Below, piece after piece: positions 39,206-49,023 of a stretch of 64,000 nt of DNA. The notes beneath the pieces are model-generated. The model ran no database searches, was not told the origin of the DNA, and saw nothing but the letters and a program-made list of their open reading frames with translations. The translations under genes and the position numbers were made by a program. Location: NCBI GenBank assembly GCA_015233565.1, contig JADFXM010000006.1:124001-188000 (forward strand), given 5' to 3'. Position 1 is the first letter of the stretch, and every line of letters begins with the position of its first letter. Source of the stretch: Candidatus Rifleibacteriota bacterium. GTDB lineage: Bacteria > Muiribacteriota > Ozemobacteria > Ozemobacterales > Ozemobacteraceae.

Positions 39206-41960
39206 GCTAAAACGTTTTATCAGTCTTCCCCTTAATTTCTTTTCATTTGTTTGGAATAAGCAACCAAATCTGTTGATTTCTTCCTTCGTTCTGTTAGTTA
39301 CAATTGTTTTATTTTTAATGGGGAGTTTTACCGATTTTGATGATTACCTTTTTTCTTTGATTTATCAGTTAAATTATTCTGAAAGCAAAATTCATCCAAA
39401 AATAATGCTGATAAAAAAAGATGAAGCAACATCTTCGTTGTTGGCAAAAAATCCGTCAAGACGTGAGTTTGGATCAATAATTCAAACTCTTGGGCACGGG
39501 CGAACAATTGATTATCCTGGAGAACGTTCGCTTTCATGCAAACTTTTTGACCTCCGCCTAGGATTATACCCACCCGGGAAAAAAAACCTGGTTGTCATTC
39601 CATGGGTTGGAATTAATTCCTCACCTCCCACAGATGGAATAACCTTCTGGAGGTTTTCCGAGAATTTTTCCCGATTATTTGAATTTATGGAATTTCCCTT
39701 TGATTCACTGGCTTCGCAGCCTTTAATAATGAAATCTTCCGAGGAATTTTCGAACGATTTCAAGCAGGCCATAGCAAAGTTTGTTGAAAATTTCCTTTTT
39801 TCAAAATTTAAGTTCGAATTGGAAATTTGCCCTAAACCAGACACAGTGCTTAGTTGGCAAATAGTAATTACAGTCGATCTTCCAAAGGGATATCGAATTC
39901 CTCCTTCAGATTTAATTCTTGTCGATTTTTTGCTTCAGGGAGCCAAAGACAAAGAGGATGACGAATATCTGGAAAGAGCCATTGCAAGTAGCGAAGTTCC
40001 AATAATTCTTGCGAGCGAAATTCAAGCGGAAGAGAAAAAAGTTGAAAATGTAACAAGTATCTCTGATAAATCCGGTAAAGCAGAGAAACCCGGAAAAAAT
40101 GATAAATTAGTCAGCTCAGAGAATAGCGAAAATTCAATATCCGGAGAAACTTGGGAAATTCTTCCGGAAAAAAGATTTATCCAAAAAACTACAGAGCTTG
40201 GAGTAATAAATGTTGCAATTGGTGATAGGAACTTTGTTTGGCAAGTTCCCCTTTTTCACTATCTTCCCAAACAAGAGCGCCTGGTTCCGGCAATCAGTCT
40301 AGTCGCGGCAGCCATATCACTTGATCAGGCATCCATGGAACCCACAAAGCACGTTTATACAAAAGCGATGCGGTCAGAACTTGACCGCATTCTTCCACTT
40401 CTCAAAAAGGGAACATACCAAGGCGGATTTCAATTGAATGATCGGTTTATCCCAACAGATTCAAAGGGTTTCATGGGGATTTATTTCTACGGTTCGGGAA
40501 AATTTAACCGATTTCATCAAAAGAATCTTTATTCGGCTTCATTCTACGAATGTTTCGATGATGAAACTTTAGCTTTTCATGCAAATAGGGTCCCAGAAAG
40601 CGCTTCTTATCTTAATCCTGTCAATGCTCATAAAAACACTCTCGGAGAATTTGCGAATTACGGTGGCAGAATTTGCATCGTTGGTCCATATGAAAAAAGT
40701 GATTTTGACTTTTTCCCCACTCCAATGACAAAGGACACCCCTTTTAAAATTCAGGATAACCCTCTTGCCGGCATGGAAGTGCATGCCAATGCTATTTTGA
40801 GCATTCTGGATGGCAAGTTTTCGCGCCATCCCAAACCCCTGGATACGTTAATACTACTGATTATTTCAACTCTTTTGTTTGGAAAACTATTGGAGAATTT
40901 AACACCTTTTAAAGGGACGATTATCACAGCCTTATTTCTCGCTGGAATTTTTTATTTTGCAAACTATTCTTTTAATAAATCAGGCCAGTTAATAATTATT
41001 TCCCCAATGCTTTTTTCGTATCCGATGGTCTGGATCACCCATACTTTCAAGAATTACCTTGACCAAAGGAAAAAAGCCGGACAGATCAAGTCAATGTTCC
41101 AGAGATTCGTTTCTGCTGACGTCGTACAATTTATGATCGACAACCCCAATTTTGTCAAACCAGGTGGACAAAGAGTTGAATTGACGGTCTTTTTCTCAGA
41201 TGTTGCAGGGTTTACATCCATTTCAGAGATGCTTACGCCTGAAGAGCTGGTTGTGTTGTTAAATGAATATCTGGGAACAATGACCGATATTTTGTTTAAA
41301 TACGGAGGAACGCTCGATAAATTCATTGGTGATGCCGTTATGGCGTTTTGGAATTATCCGCGAGGGCAGGAAGACCATGCGGTAAGAGCCTGTCTTTGCG
41401 CTCTTGAAATGCAGGAAAAAATTACGGAACTTCAAAAAGGTTGGGCTGAAAGAAAATTGCCGAAAATTGCAGCTCGAGCAGGTATAAACACGGCTTTTGT
41501 CTCCGTTGGCTACATGGGATCAGAAAAAGCCCAAATGAATTTCACTTGTATGGGTGATGGAGTAAACCTAGCCTCACGGCTGGAGGGAGCCAACAAAGAA
41601 TATGGGACTTATCTAATGATAAGCGATGCGACATATCAGAAAGCTAAAGATCAGGTCACAGTTCGATTTCTCGATTTTTTGGCTGTCAAGGGAAAAAAGG
41701 AACCGGTTAAAGTTCATCAACTGGTCAGTCGAAAGGGGCAGGAGCCTTTTGAATGGAGCGAAAGGATTGCTCTTTACGATAAAGCGATTGCCTTGCATCT
41801 TGAAAGAAAATGGGATGAAGCTATTTCAACTTTTGAAGAGCTATTGTCCCGTTGGCCGGACGATGGCCCCAGTAAAACCTACCTTTCAAGGTGTCATGAA
41901 TATCGTGAAAATCCACCCCCAGAAGATTGGGATGGCAGCTACCACTTAACTCATAAATAG
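39198..41960 (+). CDS. Adenylate cyclase with CHASE2 sensor domain
   Basis: 920 residues from the ATG at 39198; an in-frame TTG at 39162 lies inside the small upstream gene. One N-terminal helix (LLISSFVLLVTIVLFLMGSF), a large extracytoplasmic CHASE2-type domain (~45-540), then three helices (~545-630) and the cytoplasmic cyclase (~660-840). The catalytic residues are present: FSDVAGFT and KFIGDAVMAFW give the two metal Asp residues and substrate Lys, and CMGDGVNLASR gives the adenine-specifying Asp and transition-state Asn/Arg. A TPR-like helical tail follows (ERKWDEAISTFEELLSRWP). CHASE2-cyclase is a common bacterial sensor layout; the signal is unknown. The sensor contains a ~60-residue polar Lys/Glu/Ser insert (~270-330). 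Confidence 0.93.
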   Translation: MNKLKRFISLPLNFFSFVWNKQPNLLISSFVLLVTIVLFLMGSFTDFDDYLFSLIYQLNYSESKIHPKIMLIKKDEATSSLLAKNPSRREFGSIIQTLGHGRTIDYPGERSLSCKLFDLRLGLYPPGKKNLVVIPWVGINSSPPTDGITFWRFSENFSRLFEFMEFPFDSLASQPLIMKSSEEFSNDFKQAIAKFVENFLFSKFKFELEICPKPDTVLSWQIVITVDLPKGYRIPPSDLILVDFLLQGAKDKEDDEYLERAIASSEVPIILASEIQAEEKKVENVTSISDKSGKAEKPGKNDKLVSSENSENSISGETWEILPEKRFIQKTTELGVINVAIGDRNFVWQVPLFHYLPKQERLVPAISLVAAAISLDQASMEPTKHVYTKAMRSELDRILPLLKKGTYQGGFQLNDRFIPTDSKGFMGIYFYGSGKFNRFHQKNLYSASFYECFDDETLAFHANRVPESASYLNPVNAHKNTLGEFANYGGRICIVGPYEKSDFDFFPTPMTKDTPFKIQDNPLAGMEVHANAILSILDGKFSRHPKPLDTLILLIISTLLFGKLLENLTPFKGTIITALFLAGIFYFANYSFNKSGQLIIISPMLFSYPMVWITHTFKNYLDQRKKAGQIKSMFQRFVSADVVQFMIDNPNFVKPGGQRVELTVFFSDVAGFTSISEMLTPEELVVLLNEYLGTMTDILFKYGGTLDKFIGDAVMAFWNYPRGQEDHAVRACLCALEMQEKITELQKGWAERKLPKIAARAGINTAFVSVGYMGSEKAQMNFTCMGDGVNLASRLEGANKEYGTYLMISDATYQKAKDQVTVRFLDFLAVKGKKEPVKVHQLVSRKGQEPFEWSERIALYDKAIALHLERKWDEAISTFEELLSRWPDDGPSKTYLSRCHEYRENPPPEDWDGSYHLTHK

Positions 41961-42041
41961 GTTATAATCTCCAATGATGAGTTATATTGAGGTATTTTAT
42001 ATTATTATAATGGCAATAAAAAATTGTAAAAATAGCGGTCG

Positions 42042-43277
42042 ATGAAATTTATGACATCTTTTGATTCACGAAAACTTCTTAGAAATGCAAGAGTGGTTGA
42101 AACCAATGAGGACTTGGTAGAATTTCTCGATACAATCAAGGCGAGTGAAGTAATAGCCGTTGATATCGAATCGGCAGGATTTTTCAAATACTATTTCAGA
42201 GTCAATCTAATTCAGATTGCAACTCGAGACGTAGCAGCCGTTCTTGATCCCCAAAGTATTACGGATTTCTCTCCTCTGGTTGAGTTCTCGAAAAAAAATG
42301 ACAAAGAATGGGTTTTCCATGGTTGCGAATTTGATGCAAGAGTGCTGATAAGAGATTTCAACCTTAGTTTTTCGCGTATTTTCGATTCGCTTCATGCTGC
42401 AGAAATTTTGGGTCTTCCGGAAATTGGCTTGTCTTCACTTTGCGAAAAATATTTTGGCTTTGGTCTGAATAAAAAACTTCAGAAATGTGACTGGTCAAAA
42501 CGTCCCTTGACCGATCAGATGCTTGAGTATTGCCTTCTCGATGCGATAATGCTTATCCCGATACGTGAAATTATGATTGGTTCCCTTGAAAGTATTGGAA
42601 GGCTGAACTGGGCACGCGAGGAGTTTGAATATCTTTCAAAAGTGAGATGTCTAGAGCCTGACCAGCCACACAATCGTGGGTACAGAATAAAGGGGTCTTC
42701 ACTTCTTCCCCCAAAATGCAGATTGGTTTTAAAAGAAGTCTGGGAGTTGAGAGAGGAGATCGCCAAGCAGGCTGACAAGGCTCCGTTTATGCTTCTGCAA
42801 AATGAAGCTCTGATCGAAATAGCGCGAAAAGCACCTCGTTCGATAAAAGGGCTGAGTACAATAAAATCGATTTCTCCCAGCTTCGTCCAAAAGTATGGTG
42901 AAGAGCTTCGATTAGCCGTTAAACGTGGACTTGAAAATGATATTTCAACTCTTGCTGAACCGGAGAAGCATCATCCACTACCGCTTGACATACATAAATT
43001 AAGTGCCTGGGAAGGTGAGATAACAAAGAAGCTTAAGGAAACGCGGGATCAAATTGCGCAGAATTTGAAAATTGCTCCGAATATTTTAGCTTCCGGAGAC
43101 ACTCTTTCAATTATTTCTCATGAGAGGCCTCAAAGCATTGAAACCCTTTCCTCAATAGGACAATTGCGTAAATGGCAAGCAGAACTTCTTGGAAATAGCT
43201 TTCTTGAAATCCTAAAGGTCGAACCTCCTCCAAGAGTGGCAAAAAAGCGTGGAAAAAGTACATTTCGAAAACGTTAA
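42042..43277 (+). CDS. rnd: Ribonuclease D-like 3'-5' exonuclease
   Basis: 411 residues. The DEDD exonuclease domain has VIAVDIESAG (Asp and Glu), HGCEFDARVL (Asp) and EYCLLDAIML (YxxxD), a full DEDDy set. Two HRDC domains follow (~225-290 and ~325-395), as in RNase D, which trims 3' ends of tRNA precursors and other stable RNAs. Length is slightly above the usual 375 because of a Lys/Arg-rich C-terminus. The ATG at 42042 or 42051 could start it; neither has a strong site. Confidence 0.9.
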   Translation: MKFMTSFDSRKLLRNARVVETNEDLVEFLDTIKASEVIAVDIESAGFFKYYFRVNLIQIATRDVAAVLDPQSITDFSPLVEFSKKNDKEWVFHGCEFDARVLIRDFNLSFSRIFDSLHAAEILGLPEIGLSSLCEKYFGFGLNKKLQKCDWSKRPLTDQMLEYCLLDAIMLIPIREIMIGSLESIGRLNWAREEFEYLSKVRCLEPDQPHNRGYRIKGSSLLPPKCRLVLKEVWELREEIAKQADKAPFMLLQNEALIEIARKAPRSIKGLSTIKSISPSFVQKYGEELRLAVKRGLENDISTLAEPEKHHPLPLDIHKLSAWEGEITKKLKETRDQIAQNLKIAPNILASGDTLSIISHERPQSIETLSSIGQLRKWQAELLGNSFLEILKVEPPPRVAKKRGKSTFRKR

Positions 43278-43370
43278 GATTTTCTCTTTTCCTTACACAA
43301 ATCTTTTAGGGCAAGGAGGATTTGTTCACACATTTTCTGAAATGCTGTAACACCGGCTAATAACGGCTTC

Positions 43371-44513
43371 TCAAGTGAATGTGACCTCAAAAATATCATC
43401 GCAAATTTTTAAAAAGTTAATTAAATCCGTCAAATTCTTTATTCTTAAAAGAATTCTTGGAAGGTTGCCATTAGCAAAATAATGACGGAATGCTATTTTT
43501 CGTAGTTGGCTGGGTTTGAACTGAGCTGGGTTTTCAAATGAAATTGAGTCAAACCAGTTTAGAAAACCTGCATTAAGAACATCGGCAAAATTTTCTGAAT
43601 GTATTCGAATCCCAAGTTTGAAGCCCATTTTTCTGATTGCAAGTAGAAAGTTGAAGTTTTCCCTAGCTAATAAAGAATGGTCTTCAGAGGAAATCCAAAT
43701 TTTTCGGATTATTTTCCCAAAATCATTTTTTAACTCCAGGATTTTTAGTAGCTCATCTGACGGAATCGCGTTAAAAGAAACTGGGAAGTTTTTCATACTT
43801 TGCAACACATTAAGAGCCACTTCAAGGCCTTCACAATCACCTCGAAAACTCTCCAGGAAAATACTTTTAAACCCTGACTTGGCAAGGAATTCAAAAAGAC
43901 CGGTAAGAAAATTTTTCGAAGGAGGTTGCGATTCAGAAAAATGGCAATTCGATCTGTCAAGGAGTCCCAGCCAGGGGCGATACACTGAAACTGCCGGAGA
44001 AATCTCAGATTTTTCAACTGAAGCCTTGAATAGATTGCGAATAGTTCTGTCAGGTTTTTTCGGGAAGGGAAGTTCTTGTACAAAATCCTCTTTCAGGGTT
44101 GAAATCACACGATTTTTATTACTCTTACCTAGAAGCAGGTTTTCCAGAAAAAATTTGCCTGTTCCAATTAATACTCCATCCCAGGGGTGGTCATTCTGAG
44201 GGATGGAACTTTGAGATAAAATGATATTTGCATCGGGGAGAGCCTGCTTCAGTGAATTGTACAAAGGAGACAATTCGTTTTCAGTATGGAATCGGGAAGG
44301 TTGAACCAAAACTGTTTTAAATCCACGGTTTGAATACTCCCGAAGTTCCGAAAGTCGTGCGAGGCAATCACGGCCATCAAAGACTTCTATAGAATCAGGT
44401 GCCAGTTCTCTAAGAGATAAGAGCCCCAGAGGAAGTGTTTCTCCCGAAGAATGTATAAACGAAGAGCACTTCTTAAATTTGTCGAATGGGAAATGTAGCA
44501 GCAGAATTTTCAT
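43371..44513 (-). CDS. B12-binding/radical SAM-like protein lacking the cluster cysteines
   Basis: 380 residues. The N-terminal ~130 follow the B12-binding layout of radical SAM enzymes (ILLLHFPF, LPLGLLSLRELAP, VEVFDG-type strand, DGVLIGTGK). The LPFPKKPDR hinge and a radical SAM-like barrel come next (LFEFLAKSGFKSIFLESF, SDELLKILEL, AIRKMGFKLGIRIHS). Where CxxxCxxC should stand the text is RPWLGLLDRSNCHFSES, so no 4Fe-4S cluster can be bound there. It should be catalytically dead as a radical enzyme. It lies 57 bases behind the O-antigen ligase-type gene. The family link is by pattern; moderately sure. Confidence 0.5.
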   Translation of the reverse strand: MKILLLHFPFDKFKKCSSFIHSSGETLPLGLLSLRELAPDSIEVFDGRDCLARLSELREYSNRGFKTVLVQPSRFHTENELSPLYNSLKQALPDANIILSQSSIPQNDHPWDGVLIGTGKFFLENLLLGKSNKNRVISTLKEDFVQELPFPKKPDRTIRNLFKASVEKSEISPAVSVYRPWLGLLDRSNCHFSESQPPSKNFLTGLFEFLAKSGFKSIFLESFRGDCEGLEVALNVLQSMKNFPVSFNAIPSDELLKILELKNDFGKIIRKIWISSEDHSLLARENFNFLLAIRKMGFKLGIRIHSENFADVLNAGFLNWFDSISFENPAQFKPSQLRKIAFRHYFANGNLPRILLRIKNLTDLINFLKICDDIFEVTFT

Positions 44514-44570
44514 GGTGCTATTAATGTCAATATGAATTTTGCTTTACAGGCTTTATATGCTTCATATTTC

Positions 44571-46448
44571 TCATTGGTTTAAATTAGTTTTTAATTGGAC
44601 CTCTGACGAAGCTATCTCTTTTTCATCATACAATGTTATTGAAGAGGATGCGAAATTTTCATTTTCAGTTACCTTTAAGAGCAATTCTTTTTTTAGTTTT
44701 TCCACATCCAGGTAGGTTGTGTAAACATCGTGGAAACCGGGTGAACTTTTCAATGCTTCCTCGAGTTGAAAGATTGCTGCTGTTGGTTTGCCCTTTTCCA
44801 CCAAAAATTTTGCATATTCCAAGCGAAAAGCTTCTGCAGCCGGATCTAATTTTATTGCTTTTTCATAAAACAAATCTGCGCCTTCTTTATTTAATTTTTT
44901 GTAAAGTCTTGCTTTTGCCAAAATGAAAAGGGCTTCATCCGGATTTACGGATATTGCCTGATCCAAACTAGCTTCGGCTTCTTTTGGAAGATTAGTATTG
45001 GCAAAAACCAGATGCCGGTAATAGAAAATCAAGGGATTAACGGAATCCAACTTTTCGGCTTCAGCAAGCAATTTCAGAGCTGAATTGTTTTTTCCTGAAC
45101 TCAGTTGAGATGTTGCGTTTTGCAGAAGGCTTGCAACTTTAAAACAATTATAACAAAAAAACAAATAGAAAATAGAAAAGGCAGACAGAAAGAGAATTAG
45201 CCATTTTCTTTTTTCACTTTTCGATGAATCATCTCGATTAATTTCTTTACTGAAAACTCCAGCGCAAACTAATGCAATTATCGAACTGGTTGGAAGAATG
45301 CGCGTTGAGAAACTGCTGAAATTGTGAAGCAGAGAAGCGATAAAAGCTCCGCAAGATGAAGAAGTGACAAGACTCACCTCATTTTTCCTAAAAACCAACG
45401 ACAGTATCATAGTTAACATAGAGCTGGTCATAAAAATAAAAGCAATCAGTGAAAATGGTCCACTTTCAAAAAAAATTTGAAGATATTCATTATGGGCATA
45501 AAGTGGATAATCTCCGCCAACCACCCTGAATCTGGGATAAATCTGACTGAAAGAATGCAACCCAAAACCGAATGTTGGAACTTCAGAAACGGCTTTAAAA
45601 AGTGAGTTATTTATCAAGGTTCTTTGAGAAAATGTCATATCAGTTGGTTTAAATATGCTGAACATACGGTATTTGAATGGGCCGGCAAAAAAAATAATGA
45701 GTAGTACTATCATTAAGGAAATGAAAATTTTCTTTTTGCGGGTCATGACTAGTGTTGGTTTTCTAATTAAAATCAAGGTCAAAATTCCGAAAAGAGCCGA
45801 GATATAAGCCCCACGGCTGAAGCTGGTAAAAACAGCAAGGGAAGCTAAAAAAATTCCTGTCACCCAGATAAATTCGAGTTTTCCACTAGTTACCTTAAAA
45901 AAGCCGGTTATCAGAAAAGGAATAAGAAATGAAAAAAAGCCTCCAAAAATATTGGGGTCTGAAAAGACACCTGTACTGCGAGTTTTAATGACATCCCGAA
46001 GATTTGGATCAATCCAGGTTGCTGGAATTGGAACTTCCTGGAAAAAATCCATTAATCCTAGTGTTGCATGCAGCATACAAGTAATTAAAACCGCAAATTG
46101 GAAAAGTCGAAAATTCTCAGGGTCATCAAACTGTTTTATTGAGCCAAGAAAAATAAATAATAAAGAACTCAGTTTCAGGTAAGCATAAATTGAAGAGGAA
46201 AAATCAACTGAATAAATTACTGAGAAAAAGCAAAAGGACATCCAGAGAATTGTAGCAATCAGAAAGAATCTGAACAATCCAGATTGATTTTTCCACGAAA
46301 AATTCAAAATAAACGGAAATAAGAAATAGAGCGAAATTATTTGAACTGAAAATGTTGAGTTGATCTCATTCGACAAATACGAGAAAGGCAACAAAAGTAA
46401 GAGAAAAAAATAGGCAAGAAAATTTATTATACTTTCAATTTTCATCAT
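44571..46448 (-). CDS. O-antigen ligase/polymerase-type membrane protein with TPR tail
   Basis: 625 residues. About eleven hydrophobic helices fill residues 1-430. A long loop around ~260-325 contains the Wzy_C-type signature area (YPRFRVVGGDYPLYAHNEYLQ, with the conserved His-Asn-Glu after a Phe/Gly-rich stretch), as in O-antigen ligases, polymerases and pilin glycosyl-transferring relatives. Three or four TPRs follow (~450-590: LLAEAEKLDSVNPLIFYYRH, AEASLDQAISVNPDEALFIL). Wzy_C proteins move oligosaccharides from a lipid carrier to lipid A core or protein, at the periplasmic face. No other polysaccharide genes are nearby, so the acceptor is open. Confidence 0.85.
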   Translation of the reverse strand: MMKIESIINFLAYFFLLLLLPFSYLSNEINSTFSVQIISLYFLFPFILNFSWKNQSGLFRFFLIATILWMSFCFFSVIYSVDFSSSIYAYLKLSSLLFIFLGSIKQFDDPENFRLFQFAVLITCMLHATLGLMDFFQEVPIPATWIDPNLRDVIKTRSTGVFSDPNIFGGFFSFLIPFLITGFFKVTSGKLEFIWVTGIFLASLAVFTSFSRGAYISALFGILTLILIRKPTLVMTRKKKIFISLMIVLLIIFFAGPFKYRMFSIFKPTDMTFSQRTLINNSLFKAVSEVPTFGFGLHSFSQIYPRFRVVGGDYPLYAHNEYLQIFFESGPFSLIAFIFMTSSMLTMILSLVFRKNEVSLVTSSSCGAFIASLLHNFSSFSTRILPTSSIIALVCAGVFSKEINRDDSSKSEKRKWLILFLSAFSIFYLFFCYNCFKVASLLQNATSQLSSGKNNSALKLLAEAEKLDSVNPLIFYYRHLVFANTNLPKEAEASLDQAISVNPDEALFILAKARLYKKLNKEGADLFYEKAIKLDPAAEAFRLEYAKFLVEKGKPTAAIFQLEEALKSSPGFHDVYTTYLDVEKLKKELLLKVTENENFASSSITLYDEKEIASSEVQLKTNLNQ

Positions 46449-46557
46449 TCTTGGTGGAATTATATCATTGTTTACAGGAGGAAAAAATTTAAAAAAGCAA
46501 TGCCCCCCACTTGCCTTTTTTGAAAAACCGAGGTATCAATAAGACCATTGAAATGAG

Positions 46558-46581
46558 CCGCGTTCGAGCGGGAAATTTTTT
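46558..46581 (+). promoter_or_regulatory. Small stem and T-run in the argF leader
   Basis: CCGC-GTTCGA-GCGG (46558-46571) followed by AAATTTTTTTT lies just ahead of the argF ribosome site. It resembles a weak intrinsic terminator, so it could be an attenuator; the stem is only 4 bp, so this is tentative. Confidence 0.3.
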
Positions 46582-46599
46582 TTGGAAAGGAAAAAACAA

Positions 46600-47571
46600 A
46601 TGAACCTTCGTGGACGACATTTTCTTTCACTGGACGATTATTCAACAGATGAAATCAGCTATTTGCTTGATCTTTCCGCTGAATTGAAAAGGATGAAAAG
46701 AGCGGGAATCAAACCAAGGACTTTGGAAGGCAAAAGTATCGCTTTGATTTTTGAAAAACCTTCCACTCGGACTCGTTGCGCATTTGTTGTCGCATGCGTC
46801 GATGAGGGAGCGCATCCCGAATATCTTGGCAAAGGCGACATCCAATTGGGTAAAAAGGAAACAGTTGCTGATACCGCAAGAGTTCTTGGAAGGATGTTTG
46901 ATGGAATCCAATTTCGTGGATTCAAGCATCAAACAGTAGTTGACCTTGCGAAGTATTCCGGAGTTCCGGTGTGGAACGGCCTGACGGACAAATATCATCC
47001 TACCCAGGTACTTGCTGACTTTTTGACTGTTCAGGAACAATTCGGACATTTAAAAGGGATCACTTTCGCTTATGTCGGCGATGGTCGAAATAACATGGCT
47101 AACACTCTGCTCATCGGAGCAGCGAAAATGGGGATGGATTTCCGAATTATTGCTCCGAAATCACTTTTCCCGGAGACAGAAATTGTTGAAAGTGGCCGTC
47201 GATTTGCGAAAGAAACCGGTGCAAAAATTACTTTAACCGAAGACGTTAAAGAAGGAGCAAGAGGATGTGACGTTCTTTATACCGATGTTTGGGCAAGCAT
47301 GGGCGAGGAAGCTGAAATGGCAACAAGAATCAGATTACTCAAGCCCTATCAAATCAATATGGATATGATTAAAGCTACCGGAAAAGAAAATCCGATGTTC
47401 CTGCACTGTTTGCCTGCTTTCCATAACAATGATACTGAATATTCGAAAGAAATTGGGGCGATGGAAGTATCAGACGAAGTTTTCGAAAGCAAATATTCAA
47501 GAGTGTTTGATCAAGCCGAAAACAGAATGCATACAATCAAAGCTGTAATGGTTGCAACCTTGGGACGTTAA
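46600..47571 (+). CDS. argF: Ornithine carbamoyltransferase
   Basis: 323 residues from the ATG at 46600 (GGAAAGG upstream); an in-frame TTG at 46582 is less likely. It joins ornithine and carbamoyl phosphate to give citrulline in arginine synthesis. The carbamoyl-phosphate motif [12 protein letters not shown] (~50-61) is present, with [26 protein letters not shown] and the ornithine loop HCLPAFHN (~270). [14 protein letters not shown] is the second-domain signature. Length is typical. It stands alone: no other arg genes nearby. A strong terminator follows at 47637. Confidence 0.96.
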   Translation: MNLRGRHFLSLDDYSTDEISYLLDLSAELKRMKRAGIKPRTLEGKSIALIFEKPSTRTRCAFVVACVDEGAHPEYLGKGDIQLGKKETVADTARVLGRMFDGIQFRGFKHQTVVDLAKYSGVPVWNGLTDKYHPTQVLADFLTVQEQFGHLKGITFAYVGDGRNNMANTLLIGAAKMGMDFRIIAPKSLFPETEIVESGRRFAKETGAKITLTEDVKEGARGCDVLYTDVWASMGEEAEMATRIRLLKPYQINMDMIKATGKENPMFLHCLPAFHNNDTEYSKEIGAMEVSDEVFESKYSRVFDQAENRMHTIKAVMVATLGR

Positions 47572-47636
47572 ATCAAGCCAAATTTGTTGGAAAAATAGTA
47601 TAATAGCTTTATCAATTATTAATTACAGTTGAATTT

Positions 47637-47672
47637 AAAAAAAAGAATCGGTTTACACTGATTCTTTTTTTT
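47637..47672 (+). terminator. Intrinsic terminator of argF
   Basis: AAAAAAAAGAATC pairs with GATTCTTTTTTTT around a 10-base loop, with the T-run in the 3' arm. It starts 66 bases after the argF stop. Confidence 0.88.
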
Positions 47673-47775
47673 CTTTGGGAAAACAATTTTTTTGAGAAAG
47701 TTTCTATTTCCCCTTGAATAAGAGGAATGTATAATGTAATTTTGTAAAATAGAAAATTTCTTTGAGGAGAGAAGA

Positions 47776-47877
47776 ATGAAAATAATTGATCTGAGGCTGT
47801 TTATTAACAGGTTTGGAGGAATTTTTTCTATAAATCAGGATGAAAAGCATAATTGGAAAGAATTTCTTTTAGATTGA
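47776..47877 (+). CDS. Small ORF upstream of rex (33 aa)
   Basis: A 33-codon ORF with a good GAGGAGAGAAG ribosome site before its ATG. The product is basic and soluble-looking (MKIIDLRLFINRFGGIF..., ending EFLLD). It ends 11 bases before the rex ATG, so it may be a leader peptide or a small cotranscribed protein. No family recognised. Confidence 0.45.
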   Translation: MKIIDLRLFINRFGGIFSINQDEKHNWKEFLLD

Positions 47878-47888
47878 GTGTTATTTAA

Positions 47889-48563
47889 ATGAAACAGAAA
47901 AACATCAACAACGAACCCACAACAACCCAACCAGTCCCTCCACAAGCCACTGTCAGGAGACTTTCCATATACCTAAGATGTCTAAGTTCTCTTGAAGAGA
48001 CTGGCGTGCAAATGGTTTCTTCCCATGAAATAGCTTCTTTCCTGGAATTAAATCCTGCGCAAGTAAGAAAAGATCTTGCGTATTTCGGAGAATTTGGAAA
48101 AAGAGGTGTTGGATATTCGGTAAGTCGCCTCCGCGATCACATAATGGAAATCCTTGGTTTGAAGAAAAAGCGTATGGTTGGAATCATTGGCGCGGGTGGA
48201 CACCTCGGGCACGCACTGTCCATGTATAAAGGTTTTGAAAAAAGAAACTTTAAAGTTGTTGCACTTTTTGACAAAGATCCTCAGACAATCGGCCAAATCG
48301 CAAAAGACATCGGACCTATTAAACCCATGGATGAACTGACAAAAGTAGTTAAGGAATTGGGTATCGAGATGCTGATTCTTACTGTTCCTGCTGATGCAGC
48401 AAGATCGGTATTTGATTCTGTAGTTCTTTCCGGTGTAAAAGCCGTTTTGAACTTTTCTCCGGTAAACCTTTCCTCAACTGCGGAGGTTTGCGTTCACAAC
48501 GTCGATTTAGCTGTCGAGTTGGAATACCTTACCTTTCATTTGAATCGAAATCAGGGCAATTAA
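47889..48563 (+). CDS. rex: Redox-sensing transcriptional repressor Rex
   Basis: 224 residues. An N-terminal winged helix (~20-90; VSSHEIASFLELNPAQVRKDLAYFGEFGKRGVGY is the family signature, with the recognition helix in NPAQVRKDL) precedes a Rossmann domain (VGIIGAGGHLGHALSMY, then FKVVALFDKDPQTIGQ). Rex binds NADH or NAD+ and releases DNA when NADH rises, controlling fermentation and respiration genes. An ~18-residue Gln/Pro/Thr-rich N-terminal extension is unusual. The small ORF upstream and the STAS gene 70 bases downstream may share its transcript. Confidence 0.96.
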   Translation: MKQKNINNEPTTTQPVPPQATVRRLSIYLRCLSSLEETGVQMVSSHEIASFLELNPAQVRKDLAYFGEFGKRGVGYSVSRLRDHIMEILGLKKKRMVGIIGAGGHLGHALSMYKGFEKRNFKVVALFDKDPQTIGQIAKDIGPIKPMDELTKVVKELGIEMLILTVPADAARSVFDSVVLSGVKAVLNFSPVNLSSTAEVCVHNVDLAVELEYLTFHLNRNQGN

Positions 48564-48633
48564 AGATTGAAATAAGCAATTACTACCTCAATAATTTGGA
48601 TTTTTTTTAAGTAACTGTTTTCCGGGAGAGAAA

Positions 48634-48987
48634 ATGGGTCTTTTAATCGAAGTTTGTGAGCGAGAAAACAATGTAACCATAATCGAAATCAAAGGTGAGA
48701 TCACTTTTGAAAATTGTGAACAATTCCGTGAAAAAATCAATGAGTTGACTGACAATGGGAAAAGCCGAATAGTGATTAATTTGGCCAATTTAAAATACAT
48801 GAGTTCTTCCGGAATGGGAGTTTTGGTTCATGGACTCAAGAAAACCCGTCAGTTTGGTGGTGATCTAAAACTAACCAATCTTGATGGAAAAATGAGAAAA
48901 GTTTTTCTGATAACTCAATTTACTCATCATTTTGGAGTTTTTCAGAGCGTTGACGATGCAGTTAATAGTTTCGCAAATGAAAAATAA
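48634..48987 (+). CDS. STAS-domain anti-anti-sigma factor
   Basis: 117 residues: a single STAS domain. The start of the fold reads VTIIEIKGEITFENCEQFREKI; the phosphorylation loop LKYMSSSGMGVLVHGLKK holds the target Ser as in SpoIIAA/RsbV. It would bind an anti-sigma kinase when unphosphorylated and free a sigma factor. The partner kinase is not in the window. A GGGAGAG site precedes the ATG. It lies 36 bases upstream of the proposed Rel start, probably in one transcript. Confidence 0.9.
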   Translation: MGLLIEVCERENNVTIIEIKGEITFENCEQFREKINELTDNGKSRIVINLANLKYMSSSGMGVLVHGLKKTRQFGGDLKLTNLDGKMRKVFLITQFTHHFGVFQSVDDAVNSFANEK

Positions 48988-49023
48988 TGTTACCATGCTA
49001 TCTGTTAATACAGGAGGGTTCCT

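Noticed and set aside
47720..47745. TTGAATA...TATAAT as a promoter for the small ORF and rex
   Set aside because: The spacing between the two boxes is only about 10 bases, too short for a sigma-70 promoter; no -35 fits at 17 bases.
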